Shown: positions 51,965-63,480 of the stretch, piece by piece
Layout: the number at the start of each line of letters is the position of its first letter
Numbering within the stretch: position 1 is the stretch's first letter
Origin: Chrysomallon squamiferum
Lineage: Eukaryota > Mollusca > Gastropoda > Neomphalida > Peltospiridae
DNA length: 64,000 nt
Reading direction: 5' to 3'
Assembly: GCA_012295275.1 (NCBI GenBank)
Contig: CM022669.1
Coordinates: 8,761,989-8,825,988, forward strand
Notes under the pieces: model-generated
What the model was told of the DNA's origin: nothing
Seen by the model: the letters and a program-made list of their open reading frames with translations, nothing else
Database searches by the model: none
Made by a program: the position numbers and the translations under genes

Positions 51965-54900
51965 GTATGTTTTCATATGAAATGATTGCTGTGATGTCAG
52001 GTTCTTGATTTATATCCAGTTGTTGCTATATATATATATATATATATACTGTAATTTAGAATCTGTACATGTGTAAATGTTAAGTTTAACTTGATTAAAA
52101 AAAAAAATGTTATTGAGATGTTATTTTGTTTATTTGGATGAACCTTACAGGATAACAGTATGAAAATGAAACATTCAGACAGATTAATATGTTAGAGGTG
52201 TGTTTAATAAAAGTAATTTTTAAACAGTTTATTACTTATTTTTTCCAGTGTTAAACAGCCACATGTAATATTTGTAAAAGTGGTGTCTAATAAATAAATT
52301 TGATTTCAGGAATGCCACACAATCAGCTGGGCACTTTGACAGGATCTCGCTACTACAGCTGTGAGGCAGCCTATCATTACATCAGATGGTGAGATTACAA
52401 AATTAGTATAAAAAAAGCTCTTGTCTGTCTGTCTGTCTTTGTATCTGTTTGATTATCTGCCCATCCATCAGTGGAAGAAAGGGAGAGAAAACCCAGTGGC
52501 AAATTTTAAAATACTGCATAATGTTTTTTGGGCTAATCTCTGGTGACAATTCTGTCTAGTATACACATTTGACAATAATTTGGCTTTATATTCCTTTAGT
52601 TCTGTCATTTTTCAAGTTTGCTTGTACCATAAAAAGTACCATGTGGTTGTACATATAAATATATTTTCTTTTATTATGATTGATACCATTTAAAGTTTAT
52701 ATTAATAATTTGATATTCTGAGTTGTTCTTTTATTTTAAATTGTGCTTTTAAATTTAAATTTTATAAGATATTAATATATTTTAAACTTTGTGTCTCAGC
52801 ATGTCGTCAGAAAAATCTTTTGAAGGAGCGTTTGGAAACCTAAAGCGACTGTTTGAGAAAAATCTGAAACGATATCAAGACTTAGAAGAGTTTACAACTA
52901 GAGACTGCTCTCCTGAACAGCAGAGGTAAACATTCTACGTAAACACTACTTTAAAATTCTCAGCTTAGTAAGTTAGGTGAATTTTACAATATCTGGATCA
53001 TTTCTGAAGATTTTAGAGTTATGTCCCTTACTTCTCAAGCATTAACATAAACTGTAAAAAGCCCCAACACATTAAAGTTTGATTTACGTCAAATTATAAA
53101 AGAGAATCACTAATACGTTGAATTATAATTTATATTAATTTTAGTATTATATTACTTCGTTATTTTTGTGATTATAACAGATTTTAAAATTATTTTTCAG
53201 GATAAATGATATTCGACGTTTTTTTGTCAGATTTTTGTATCTGCTTGACCTGTTTTTTGAAACAGCACGAAGGTAAGCCATGTTTAACTTTATTTTATTA
53301 ACTTGTTTTAACATTTAATTTTATCATCAAAAGAAATTGTTAAAAGTTTACTTAAAACTAAATATGTATTTTTTAATTGTTACTGTTTTTCTTCTTCAGA
53401 TCTGACATTAACGAGATTTCATCATGTTGCCAAGCAACATTACATGACTTCAACCTGTGCATGTTTTATGAACCAGTGAGCAAAGATGATGATGATGTTG
53501 ATGATGATGTTGAACCACAGTACCTGGATGATGACATTGTGTTTAAAGTTGTCGTTATTTGTATTGCTAGTGTGTACCTTTTACAAAGACAGTGTAAGTA
53601 AATTTATATTTTTAAACTCAGGGTTATTGCTGTCCACTTCTGAGTCACATCTTCTCATTATTTAATGCACTGACTGTGTCCTGTATACTAAAAATCAGTT
53701 ACAACAAGTTTTAAATATGTAACAATGAACAAATGTATTCATGTCATTTATTTCTTTTGTTATATGTGCAGTCATTTAATAAATAAAACTGCACATACTT
53801 AAAAAACACGAGTGTGTAGAGAAATAAAAGAGAACCTAGACGTCTGTATTTAACTATAACTTACACTGTCAGTAACATCACTGATTTCAGTTAATCTTAG
53901 TTTACATCTGTGTTATTCTTTCCTAAAATTTCTAGTTAACTCTAACTTACACTGTCAGTAACTTCACTGATTTCAGTTAGTCTTAGTTTACATCTGTGTC
54001 AGTAATGTCACTGATTTCAGTTAGTCTTAGTTTACATCTGTGTTATTCTTTCCTAAAATTTCTAGTTAACTCTAACTTACACTGTCAGTAATGTCACTGA
54101 TTTCAGTTAGTCTTAGTTTACATCTGTGTTATTCTTTCCTAAAATTTCTAGTTAACTCTAACTTACACTGTCAGTAAAAAGTTTCTTAGTTTACATCTGT
54201 GTTATTCTTTCCTAAAATTTCTAGTTAACTCTAACTTACACTGTCAGTAACTTCACTGATTTCAGTTAGTCTTAGTTTACATCTGTGTTATTCTTTCCTA
54301 AAATTTCTAGGTTCACATCAAGTGTCAGCATCCATGGCATTTCTTCTGGCTCTTTTCTCTCACATCGTCAACCACATGGTCATTCGACTGCAGGGAGCTC
54401 TGTACGAGAAAGAAAACCCAAACAAATTACTACAGACCAGCTTTACACTCGGTGGTAAGTCTGTCGAAACAAAATTAGTTTTTTTATAAAACTGAATTTT
54501 AGTTTTTCTAAATGTTGATTAATGTGAATGTCTTTAACAGTGAAATCAAAACTGTCAATGCTTTACAGTTTTTCATTTCAGCTTTCTTTTTTCACACTTT
54601 TTAAATTTTATTTATTAGTAATTAATGAAATTTAGACTCTTTTTAAAATGAGGCAAAATCACTTAATTGCTGATAAACCTGTCTGATGTCTTTAAAGTCA
54701 GTTATACCTTTCATTGCAATGATGTCGGTAAACTTCAAATGGTAACCATAGATATAAACAACTTCATTCAATGGATATCATTTCTATTGGAATAGAGATT
54801 TATATTTTATATTTTTGAAATAAAATTACCTATCCAGAAAAAACCTGCCAATTTTGATACGAGGCATTTGCCTTGTTACAGTCATTTGTTTGTTTTGGAA

Positions 54901-57900
54901 ATTACTATTCTGATCATGTTCTATTTTTAGCTACTACTATAAATGAGAATGATGCAAGTTCATCTTCCTCTGACTGTGAGGTTGACACACAGGAGGCTGA
55001 AGTGAGAAATGGAGTGAAGAATCATGGGAAGGACAATAAAGATGAAGACAAGGAATCAAAGGTTGGTTATAGCAGATAAACATAGACAATATTTTCATCA
55101 GTTTCAGAAAATAAACGGATCTTATATTGTCATCAGTTTTAGCAAACAGTGGTAATATTTGTCATAGATTTAGAAAGAAAAACATAAATAAAATAATATG
55201 TTGTTATTTGTCTAAAATAACTGTATTAACATGATTTCATTAAATAAAAATATATTTTTTTTTTAGGATGTATATGAAATGTACTCGCCTGTTTATAACG
55301 TGTTTGTTTTATGCTGATTCAATTTATGACACTGATGTTAGGAATGGACACTAGTATAAAATGAGGGCTTACTGTTAGTGAATTGTGTAATTTAAAGTGT
55401 AAATGTTGCAGTATTAACCAGAGATAATTTGATACGCAGAAAACGCCATCAACGCGACTGCGCAACTTGCGCAGACGGCGCAGAAGGCGACACAGTGACA
55501 GCAGCGAGGGATCAGATCTGTCGTCAGAGAACGACCTCAGTGAAGGTAACACTAAACAAACAGACAACAGTTTAGCACCCACAAAACATTTACATTACAT
55601 CCAAAACATTTTTTTTTTTTTTTTTAATAAAGAGAACATCAAGAAGTGTTGTAGTAGTTCTGTAGACGTTTGTAATGTTGACTAATTTGTGTAGACATTG
55701 TGTCTACATTAGCCACTGTTGTAGTGACTAGTAGACATGTATATTTAGTAAACAGTGTAGACATTTGTCTACAGTAGCCAGTGTTGTAGTGACTAGTAGA
55801 CATGTATATTTAGTAAACAGTGTAGACATTGTGTCTACAGTAGCCAGTGTTGTAGTGACTAGTAGACATATATATTTAGTAAACAGTGTAGATACTGTGT
55901 CTACATTAGCTAGTGTTGTAGTGACTAGAAGACTTGTATATTTACTAACTAGTGTAGGACATTGCATCTGATGTTGTGTTTCAGGAAACGAAGAGGGTGA
56001 CGATGCTGATCTGTTTTCTGATGGCTCTGAAGACGACCTCATGACTTTTTTTGATGAGTCAGACTCAGATTCTGAGGTAGTGAGTGAGACACCGGACTCA
56101 CACCCAGACACTGCAGACAGGACTCACACTGCCAGTCAGATGAACAACAACTCGAAGTTTGCTGCTCACAACACGAACGTTGTCAATGGATCTGCCTGGA
56201 ACGAGGGCAACTCAAACGAGAACCTGGCTTTTCTCTCCTCAGAGCTGTTCTCGACATCCATGATGTTTCTAGGTCAGGACCTGACCTTTCACCTTCAGAA
56301 CTCCTCCCAGTTCGAGAACGATATTGCCGAGTTTGAGAGTGCTAAAGACATCATTCAGGCGAGGAAGGAGGTTCCTGTCCCTCCAGGTATAAAACAGTGG
56401 ATCTCTGAGCTCGATGCTTCTGTTTTGTGTTTGTTTTATTTGACAGATCATTACCTGATTTTTATTTAATAAACCGGTAGGAGTCGGCCTGTATAAAATA
56501 AAACATATTGTTAAACTTATTCTACAATAAGTTAGGTCTGAACTGACTTTAACTTAGTTCATTGTTTTATATTAAATGCATGAAATTATTAATTAGAATA
56601 TTTCAAACTAATTAGAAGAAAATTGTTTCAAGTAAATTTTTGACTAGAAGATTTTGACTTATACTGAAACTTTATTGTTATAATATTTAAATTTTTGAAA
56701 TATTTTTAAAATACTCTGTTTTGGTGTTATCAGGATTTTCGTCATCTTCTGAAGCTAAACATGTAGAAGAGATAACTCGTAAACTTGTAAACTTCGACAT
56801 AGAGACAGACACAGAAACAGTGTGGGGATGTACAGACACAGGTAAGCACTGTTAACATCTTGTAAACATCCAAAAATGTTAATATAAAGCACTGCATGAA
56901 ACAGTACACACACATACAAACACATAGCAACACATTTGGTGTATATTTACTATATATCACACTGGAAATAGGCTAAATTAAATGTATTGTTTATATCACA
57001 CTATAAATTATGTATATTAATTCTGTAAGTTACATACATCATTTATTAAATATATTATTTCTGTAACTCAAAATGAAACTATTGTTTATATTACTCAGTA
57101 TAAAAAGAATATTTTAAAAACATCTGTGTGTGTATGTGTTTACATATATACGTACATATACATCTACTATTAATTTCTATTTAATTTCTATTACAGAGCA
57201 GTGTGGTGTTACTGAAAATGAAGCTGATGATGACCAGTCTTCCAGTAGCTGTACAGACAAGTAACTGTTTACTTTGTTTTTATTCTCTAATTATGTCACT
57301 GTCTACATAGAACTTTTCTATTTTATGTTTAAATGTTGAACTGTCCCATTCTAAGTGGATAAAAGGAAAACTGCCAGAAGTGTATATAAAAATTAAAACT
57401 GTTCTGTTCATAACAAATGATAACTAATCAATACACAGGTGTTCTTGATAGTGAGGTTGAAAAGAAACTGCTGGGTATGAAAACGAATTTGAGATATATT
57501 GCGTTTAAGAAGAACAAAAGACAGCTTACATGTATGTGGCCTTGGTTTGAGGTTTAGAAGTCTGAGTTATTGATGTTGAATGAAGGAAGACGATTAATGA
57601 GAATAACCTGCATTCAGGCAACTTTGATATTAAAATGCCCTGCATTGCACTTTGTTTGCTTTTCACGCAGAGAATGTTATTATCGATATATTATTAAGAA
57701 TGACTAATGAATCACACCTGCTTGCACTTGATATTAACAGAAAAGATATTGATTAAAATAAAACTCAGGTTTGGGTGACAGAAGTTAAAAGTCTTATTTT
57801 TCTCAGTAGCTCAGATTGTTGTAAAACTAAACAAACAATATTTGAGAGTGAAGCTGGAGAAAGGAGATAGAGAAAGAAACCAGTTATTACAACTGTTAAA

Positions 57901-59396
57901 GCTTGATTGCAGTTCATCTCTTCATTTTTGCAGTTTTGCAGTTCAGTTATTGTTAAAATAGGAACCATATAATCAGGGCTTTGTTAAATATTAACCTCAC
58001 TATATCCAAATGTGTGTTTGTTATCTGTCTTACTATGGCTAAATTTGTCTCATAATCTAAATAGCTATCTCACTGTGTCTAAACATATGTCTCACTATGA
58101 CTAATGTGTCTCACAATATCTAAATATTTACTCACTATATCTGAATGTGTGTTTTCAGGTTGGAAATGGATCAGCTAAGACTGCAGAGACTGATAGCAGT
58201 CATACAGGACGAAGGTTTGATGTCCACCGCCAAACTGATGTGTGACTGGATGAAATGTCACCCCAGCATCATTAGCACCTGTGCACAGGTAAACAGTAAA
58301 TTGTTTCTCATTGGCTGGTTGATAGCAACAAGATGAACAAACCAGAGTATGTTAATAAATAATAAATAAATTTAAAATGATCTGTTACAGAACTGTAAAT
58401 AACTATTAATAAACGTTACAAATAAAAACAATGATGATGAAATATTTCGCTGTACTTTCTGATTTTTAAAAGATGATTAACAAATGATTTTGTCATTTCA
58501 GAGTTCTCAGGCATTGTGGTGTCGACTTTCTGTCCTCTTAAACTTCTTCCCCTACGAGAAAGAACTTGCCCAGCACGGTCAGTGGAAACTATTTATACAT
58601 TTCTAATCAGATTTCCTCAGTTAGTGTACATACAGACAGCAGACAGACACAGCCAGACATATGATACAATATAACTGATTTCTCCTCCACTTCACATTCC
58701 CTCCTTCCTCCACAAAGCATTTCATTATACATACCTTTCTTAAGTATTTGATGTCAAAGAGGTTTTGTTTTAATTTTTTTCTTTTGTGTCAAACAAATTT
58801 TAACTCAAAACTCTATTTAGTTATTACTGTCATTATCATTCTTGTTGTATGTATCGTTACTAGTTAACTCATTATCATTCTTCTTGTACTTATTGTTACT
58901 AGTTAACTTTCATTATCATTCTTCTTGTACTTATTGTTACTAGTTAACTGTCATTATCATTCTTCTGCTTAGTGTTACTATTATTGTTTTTAATGTGATT
59001 GTTATTATTTTGTTGTTATTGTTAATTTTGCTGTTACTGTTGCTACTGTAGATCAGTGTTGGTGTGATGAATTGAAAAATGTGATACTAGAATCAAGGAA
59101 ACTCGACTGGAACCAGACATTTCCTCTAACAGAAGACATCAATCTCTGCCATTTTCCTCCACTGGCACATGTACACAGCACCATCAGCTTCCAGCCAAAC
59201 TACAGAGCCAAACTTACTGAAACTCAAGAGGTGAGTTTTATGTCTGTCTGTCTGTCTGTGTAACTTTGACTGATGAAGCAGATTCTGATTCCCTGCTGTT
59301 AGTAAAAATCCAGACACACTTTCTGTACACACATCTTCAGTCTCCTGCTTTACTCAGAGCCAGACTTTCTGAAACTACAGAAGTTTGTCTGTGTGT

Positions 59397-59445
<49 letters not shown>

Positions 59446-59707
59446 TGGTGCATATGTCTTTATGTCATCAAATCACTAAAAAAAACCATTTGTATTTTCT
59501 AATATAAAAGCCAGTCAATAATCAGAAGTATTAAATTGTTGTTGTTTTTCTCAGACATTTCTCAGAATCTGCTGTCTGCATCAGTTCGGACACTTTCTTG
59601 TTGCGGATGGCAGTCTGGACTTCACGTTTGATGAGGCACAGGAGATGTTTTTTGGTCCAAGTCAGACATATGAAGAAAGACAAGAAAAGGCTGCACAGGA
59701 CAGAATG
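48551..59707 (+). CDS. SMG5: SMG5, nonsense-mediated mRNA decay factor, 3' end beyond window
   Basis: SMG5 binds phosphorylated UPF1 with SMG7 through a 14-3-3-like TPR domain and promotes UPF1 recycling and decay of aberrant mRNA. Exons: 48551-48618, 49527-49625, 50409-50532, 50846-51002, 51808-51897, 52310-52388, 52800-52925, 53201-53272, 53400-53593, 54311-54454, 54931-55061, 55440-55545, 55985-56386, 56734-56841, 57197-57260, 58159-58288, 58502-58577, 59052-59230, 59555-59707; total 2502 nt, 834 codons, all in phase. NPTDYGRKAEEVLWRKVFYD, MPHNQLGTLTGSRYYSCEAA, FEGAFGNLKRLFEKN, FNLCMFYEP and FLLALFSHIVNHMVIRLQGA match human SMG5, as do the Arg-rich RNLRRRRRRRHSD and DLSENDLSEG-like segments. 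An in-frame TGA lies before the ATG. The C-terminal PIN domain is not in the window. The helix with LGDI(A)RYQ sits partly on a broken exon (51308-51363) not counted above. Confidence 0.95.
50700..50845 (+). repeat. 17-18 bp tandem repeat abutting the SMG5 exon 4 acceptor
   Basis: Eight or so copies of TTAACTGACTGTTTGA or TTAACTGATTGTCTAA run to within about 10 nt of the acceptor CACTTTCAG at 50845. Each unit has a branch-point-like TTAACTGA. Confidence 0.85.
51121..51211. repeat. (CT)n tracts in SMG5 intron 4
   Basis: Two CT arrays (51121-51141 and 51176-51211) flank a short unique AGCAGGAGGCAGCAGGCAGC stretch. Confidence 0.95.
51308..51363 (+). pseudogene. Degenerate SMG5 exon carrying the LGDI motif
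   Basis: Between exons 4 and the next good exon, human SMG5 has EMDWAQMACHRCLVYLGDLS before RYQNEL. Here a TTTTAAAG / GTTTGT-bounded block reads KDWA in one frame, DMCCQ in a second and ILICLGDI in a third. Its last base (G) joins the next exon as LGDI-ARYQQDF, a good match to the SMG5/SMG7 consensus. The block is 3n+2 long and contains stops, so it cannot be included without breaking frame. Skipping it keeps SMG5 in frame (TDKES-S-RYQQDF) but removes a core helix. Either the exon is decayed or the assembly has base errors here. Confidence 0.55.
51370..51540. repeat. 45 bp tandem repeat in an SMG5 intron
   Basis: Four copies of a unit containing TTTAAATAACATACACAGAC and AGGTGTTGTACAACTCTT, beginning right after the donor of the degenerate exon. 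Confidence 0.9.
53850..54310 (+). repeat. 86 bp tandem repeat ending in the SMG5 exon 11 acceptor
   Basis: About five copies, some shortened. Each contains TTAGTTTACATCTGTGTTAT, then TCTTTCCTAAAATTTCTAG. The same TTTCTTTCCTAAAATTTCTAG-type block ends in the true acceptor at 54310. TCTAG recurs at 53931, 54061, 54147, 54220 and 54306. Thus the branch point, pyrimidine tract and AG have been duplicated four times inside the intron. Confidence 0.92.
54631..54881. mobile_element. Short interspersed element, copy 2
   Basis: Shares with copy 1 (12.1 kb) the left end TAGACTCTTTTT, the core (ATGTCGGTAAACTTCAAA; ATTCAATGGATATCATTTCT; GGAATAGAGATTTATATTTT) and the right end GAGGCATTTGCCTTGTTACA. It lacks the GC-rich left insert seen in copy 1. 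It lies in SMG5 intron 11 (counting good exons) in the same orientation. Confidence 0.7.
55640..55980 (+). repeat. 76 bp tandem repeat before an SMG5 acceptor
   Basis: Four copies of a unit holding GTAGACATTGTGTCTACAGT, AGCCAGTGTTGTAGTGACTAG and a TATATTTAGTAAACA spacer. The last partial copy (GTGTAGGACATTG) merges into the acceptor TGTTGTGTTTCAG at 55984. Confidence 0.9.
57990..58150 (+). repeat. About 20 bp degenerate repeat before an SMG5 acceptor
   Basis: Seven or eight loose copies of CTCACTATGTCTAAATGTGT. The last one runs directly into GTGTGTTTTCAG, the acceptor of the exon at 58159. Confidence 0.75.
58815..58985 (+). repeat. 43 bp tandem repeat before an SMG5 acceptor
   Basis: Four copies of TCATTATCATTCTTCTTGTA plus CTTATTGTTACTAGTTAACT, ending about 65 nt before the acceptor at 59051. 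Confidence 0.9.
59401..59442. repeat. (GT)n microsatellite
   Basis: About 20 GT units in an SMG5 intron. Confidence 0.95.
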
Positions 59708-59729
59708 GTAAGTAATATACTGAAAAACA

Positions 59730-60560
59730 ATCTAGTGTTGATATATTTGATATGACATAGGAAATCATGTAATGTTGACATAAAACATGACATAGAAAAA
59801 CAGTTAGTGTTGACATACTTGACAGAGCAGTAAAACAGAGTTCACATACTTGATATAACAGCAAAACAAGTACTGTTGACATATGACATGACATATTAAA
59901 ACAAGTACTGTTGACATATGACATAGTAAAACAAGTAGAGCTGACATATGACATGACATAGTAAAACAAATAGAGTTGATATATGACATAGTAAAACAAA
60001 TAGAGTTGACATATGACATAGTAAAACAAATAGAGTTGACATATGACATAGTAAAACAAATAGAGTTGACTTATGACATAGTAAAACAAGTAGTGTTGAC
60101 ATATGACATGACATAGTAAATCAAGTAGTGTTGACATATGACATGACATATTTAAACAAGTAGTGTTGACATGACATATTAAAACAAGTAGTGTTGACGT
60201 ATGACATGACATAGTAAAACAAGTAGTATTGATATGACATGACATAGTAAAATAAATAGTTGACATATGACATGACATAGTAAAACAAGTTGTATTGACA
60301 TATGACATGACAGTAAAACAAGTAGTATTGACATGACATAGTAAAACAAATAGTTAACATATGACATAAAATAGTAAAACAAGTAGTGTTGACATATGGC
60401 ATGACATAGTAAAACAAATAGTGTTGACATAGTAAACATGTAGAGTTGACATATGACATGACATAGTAAAACAAATAGTGTTGACATATGGCATGACATA
60501 GTAAAACAAATAGAGTTAACATAGCTGTGAAACAGTTGACACACCTGACATAGCAGTAAA
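59730..60560. repeat. 33-35 bp minisatellite in SMG5 intron
   Basis: More than 20 copies of a unit containing TGACATATGACATGACATAG and TAAAACAAGTAGTGT. It starts about 30 nt past the SMG5 donor. Long Cys/His/Tyr-rich minus-strand open frames are repeat artefacts. Confidence 0.95.
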
Positions 60561-61689
60561 AGAAGTAGTGATTGTTCTTCAGAAGTAGTGTCCCCTTGCA
60601 ACACTACGAGAAAACAAAGTGTTATAAATGCTTTTAACTACACTATATAATCCATCACACTTCTGTCATATATAAAATTTAGCTAACCTTCAAAATTATT
60701 TGAAATGAGTTTCTTAAAAACATTTGTGTCTTTGGGTATGTATGTGAATGCATGTATTTTCATTTGTGTCAGAGTATGTAAGTATATGTGAGTGTGTGTG
60801 TGTGTGTACTTGTGAGTGTGTGTGTTTGTATAGGTGTGTATGTAGGTATGTGGCAGAAAACAAACTTTGTTTTCTTCACATAACTGTTTACATTACATAT
60901 AGCTTTTGGCATTGCTGGAATTCATTGTTTTTATAGGCTGTAATTTTCTGTTGAAACATTGCCAGGATAAAACTGACTTTAAGAATAAAAGGAGCACTAA
61001 TTGCATATAAAAAGATGCTAGCAAAAATTTATTATAATTAATACAGAGTTGGAAAAGTGTTGCTAAATTGGTTGTTCATTATCTTGAAGCAAATTATTTC
61101 AAATTCCATCCATCATTTTATTTTCTGAACTTGTTTTTTTAGAACTTTTTATTTTTATTTTTTACCAACATACTTTTTTCTTTATATTTCTTCATTTAAC
61201 AGATACATATATCCATACCTAAGTTACTTTACTTTTTTTTTTATCTTTTTTATTTTTCATGCAGTGAGATAGGAGTGTTTGTATGTTAATGAGAACAAAT
61301 TTAATTAATGAGCTGTCAGATTGGAGTTGTTGCTTTTTGTCTTGCATAAACACACAAATCATAGAAACATAAGCTATATACACATCTGTGAGCTAATTAA
61401 AACATTTTCCTCATACAGTCAGTGCTGGATAATTTATTGTAAGTCACAGAAAGGTTCAACATAGCAGACTCCATTTCTTGCTTTTAAACAAACGAAAATA
61501 CAAATGTGTAGATTAATAAAATACATTACTTCACCTCCCAGTCTCACACTTCTGCAGTACCTTACATCAATTTAATTTAATCCTCAGTATTCTTACCTAA
61601 AATGTGTTTTTCAGGTGTCCCTGTCCTAACATCAGTTTGTTTCAGCACTCCAGTTCTTACACTGTTTTAATTAGTGGGCACTTCTGGTG

Positions 61690-62380
61690 TATTTAACCAG
61701 TGATATTACTGGTGTATTTCACTGTGATATTACTGATGTATTTTACTGTGTTATTACTGGTATATTTCACAGTGTTATTTCTGCTGTATTGTACTGTGAT
61801 ATTACTGATGTATTTCACAGTGATATTTCTGGCATATTTAACAATGTTATTACTGATGTATTTTACTGTGTTATTACTTGTGTATTTTACAATGTTATGA
61901 CTGATGTATTTCACTGTATTATTACTGGTGTATTTCACTGTGTTATTACTGATGTATTTCACAGTGTCATTACTGGTGTATTTCACTGTGTCATTACTGG
62001 TGTATTTCACTGTTATTACTGGTGTATTTCACTGTCATTACTGGTGTATTTCACTGTGTTATTACTGGTGTATTTCACTGTGTTATTACTGGTGTATTTC
62101 ACTGTTATTACTGGTGTATTTCACAGTGTTATTACTGGTGTATTTCACTTTGTTATTACTGATGTATTTCACTGTGATATTACTGATGTATTTCACTGTG
62201 GTATTACTGATGTATTTCACTGTGGTATTACTGATGTATTTCACTGTGGTATTACTGATGTATTTCACTGTGTTATTCTGATGTATTTCACTGTGTTATT
62301 CTGAAGTATTTCACTGTTATTCTGATGTATCTCACTGTTATTACTGATGTATTTCACTGTGTTACTACTGCCTGTTGGTG
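61690..62380. repeat. 24 bp minisatellite in SMG5 intron
   Basis: About 28 copies of GTGTTATTACTGGTGTATTT plus CACT. Since 24 is divisible by three and the unit lacks stops in several frames, open frames of up to 205 codons with an eight-residue period (ITGVFHCV) appear on both strands. I see no start context, domain or splice logic to suggest translation. Confidence 0.95.
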
Positions 62381-63189
62381 AGGTATATTAACTGAAGTAA
62401 TTTCAGGTACTAACAGACTGAGTCCCTGCCTTGAGTTAATTGTCGAGTGGATGAGTTAAGTACAAACGGGTTCTTATCAGAATTCTTCTCTATACCGGAA
62501 ATCACTGCCAGACATTTAACACATACTCCCTGTCACTTAGCATTTCACTTTTTTTTATTTCTGCACAGAATGTTTTTAGCTTGTTTCACGTTTGATAGCA
62601 GGCTGACAGTGTACTTAGTGTACAGAAGTGATAACAATAATAATGTGGAGGTGTTGTGACTGTTATGAAACTGAAGTAATGTTTAATCTCAAATACGTTC
62701 TGCAATAAACACTCTGCAATTCTTGTAAATGTCTGACAGGATTTGTTATTTACTGAGAAAAAAACCCAACAACAACAACAACATGTTGTTGCTGCTGTCC
62801 TGTTTCCATCTGCCACAGTAAGACAAAGAGTGGAGTCGCTGTCACAACACACCTTTTTAGTCATTTATCATCCATTGTTCAACCATTTTATTCCATACAA
62901 GACTTTACTCGTCACCTTTTTATTCAGTATTGTTCAGCCATTTTATTGAGTAAAGACTTTTGTTCAGCTAATTTTTTTTTTTTTTTTTTCACCACCTTCC
63001 TGATGGTGGTGGGTGTTTGGTTCCATGGCCTGTGTTAGTACACAGCATCCCCCCAACCCCTGCCATATTGCTCTCCAAGAGGTGAGAATTTCATCAAACA
63101 GAGATACATTTCACTCACACACACAGCTGGGGAAAGGTTAGAGATCTCTCAGTACAGCGTTCTTCTGTTTTTATAAGTAAAATTCCTTC

Positions 63190-63480
63190 TCCACGTTTGA
63201 CTGACAGCTCCACTACCTGTCACATAATTTGATTGACATGCAGAGTGGAAGTCTTTTTCCCCAGCTCCTCCTCCATGGCTAAAACCGAATGATTCCATAC
63301 AACTGTGATTAGGTATCTTGTGGCCCTGTGCCAATCAGAGAGAATTTTAGTTTTCTAAGTTTTCATTGGTTAATTACTGGAGCCAATTACAAGTGGCCTT
63401 TCAGTGCCGTGTGTTCCAGGAGTGTTGGAGTGCTTCTTGTGCTGGCAGAGAATGTGTATGTCTCAAATTAGCCATGGAGA
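63190..63480. promoter_or_regulatory. Candidate homeodomain/TALE-motif cluster in SMG5 intron
   Basis: TGACTGACAG (63198-63207), CTGTCA (63217-63222) and TGATTGACATG (63230-63240) are three PBX/MEIS-type motifs within 43 bp. CCAATCAG (63331-63338) and TTAATTACTG and CCAATTAC (about 63370-63392) follow. The block is less AT-rich and repeat-free compared with its surroundings, as expected of a conserved enhancer, but this is motif reading only. Confidence 0.3.

Noticed and set aside
55728-56111. Minus-strand frame antisense to SMG5 exon 13/14 region
   Set aside because: It is part antisense of a real exon and part minisatellite.
59622-60604. Several long minus-strand open frames rich in Cys, His, Tyr and Leu
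   Set aside because: They are products of the 33-35 bp minisatellite in an SMG5 intron, and they appear in three frames at once.
61687-62304. 205-codon plus-strand open frame with an eight-residue period (ITGVFHCV)
   Set aside because: It is a 24-bp minisatellite, which keeps frames open on both strands. There is no splice logic, start context or family match.
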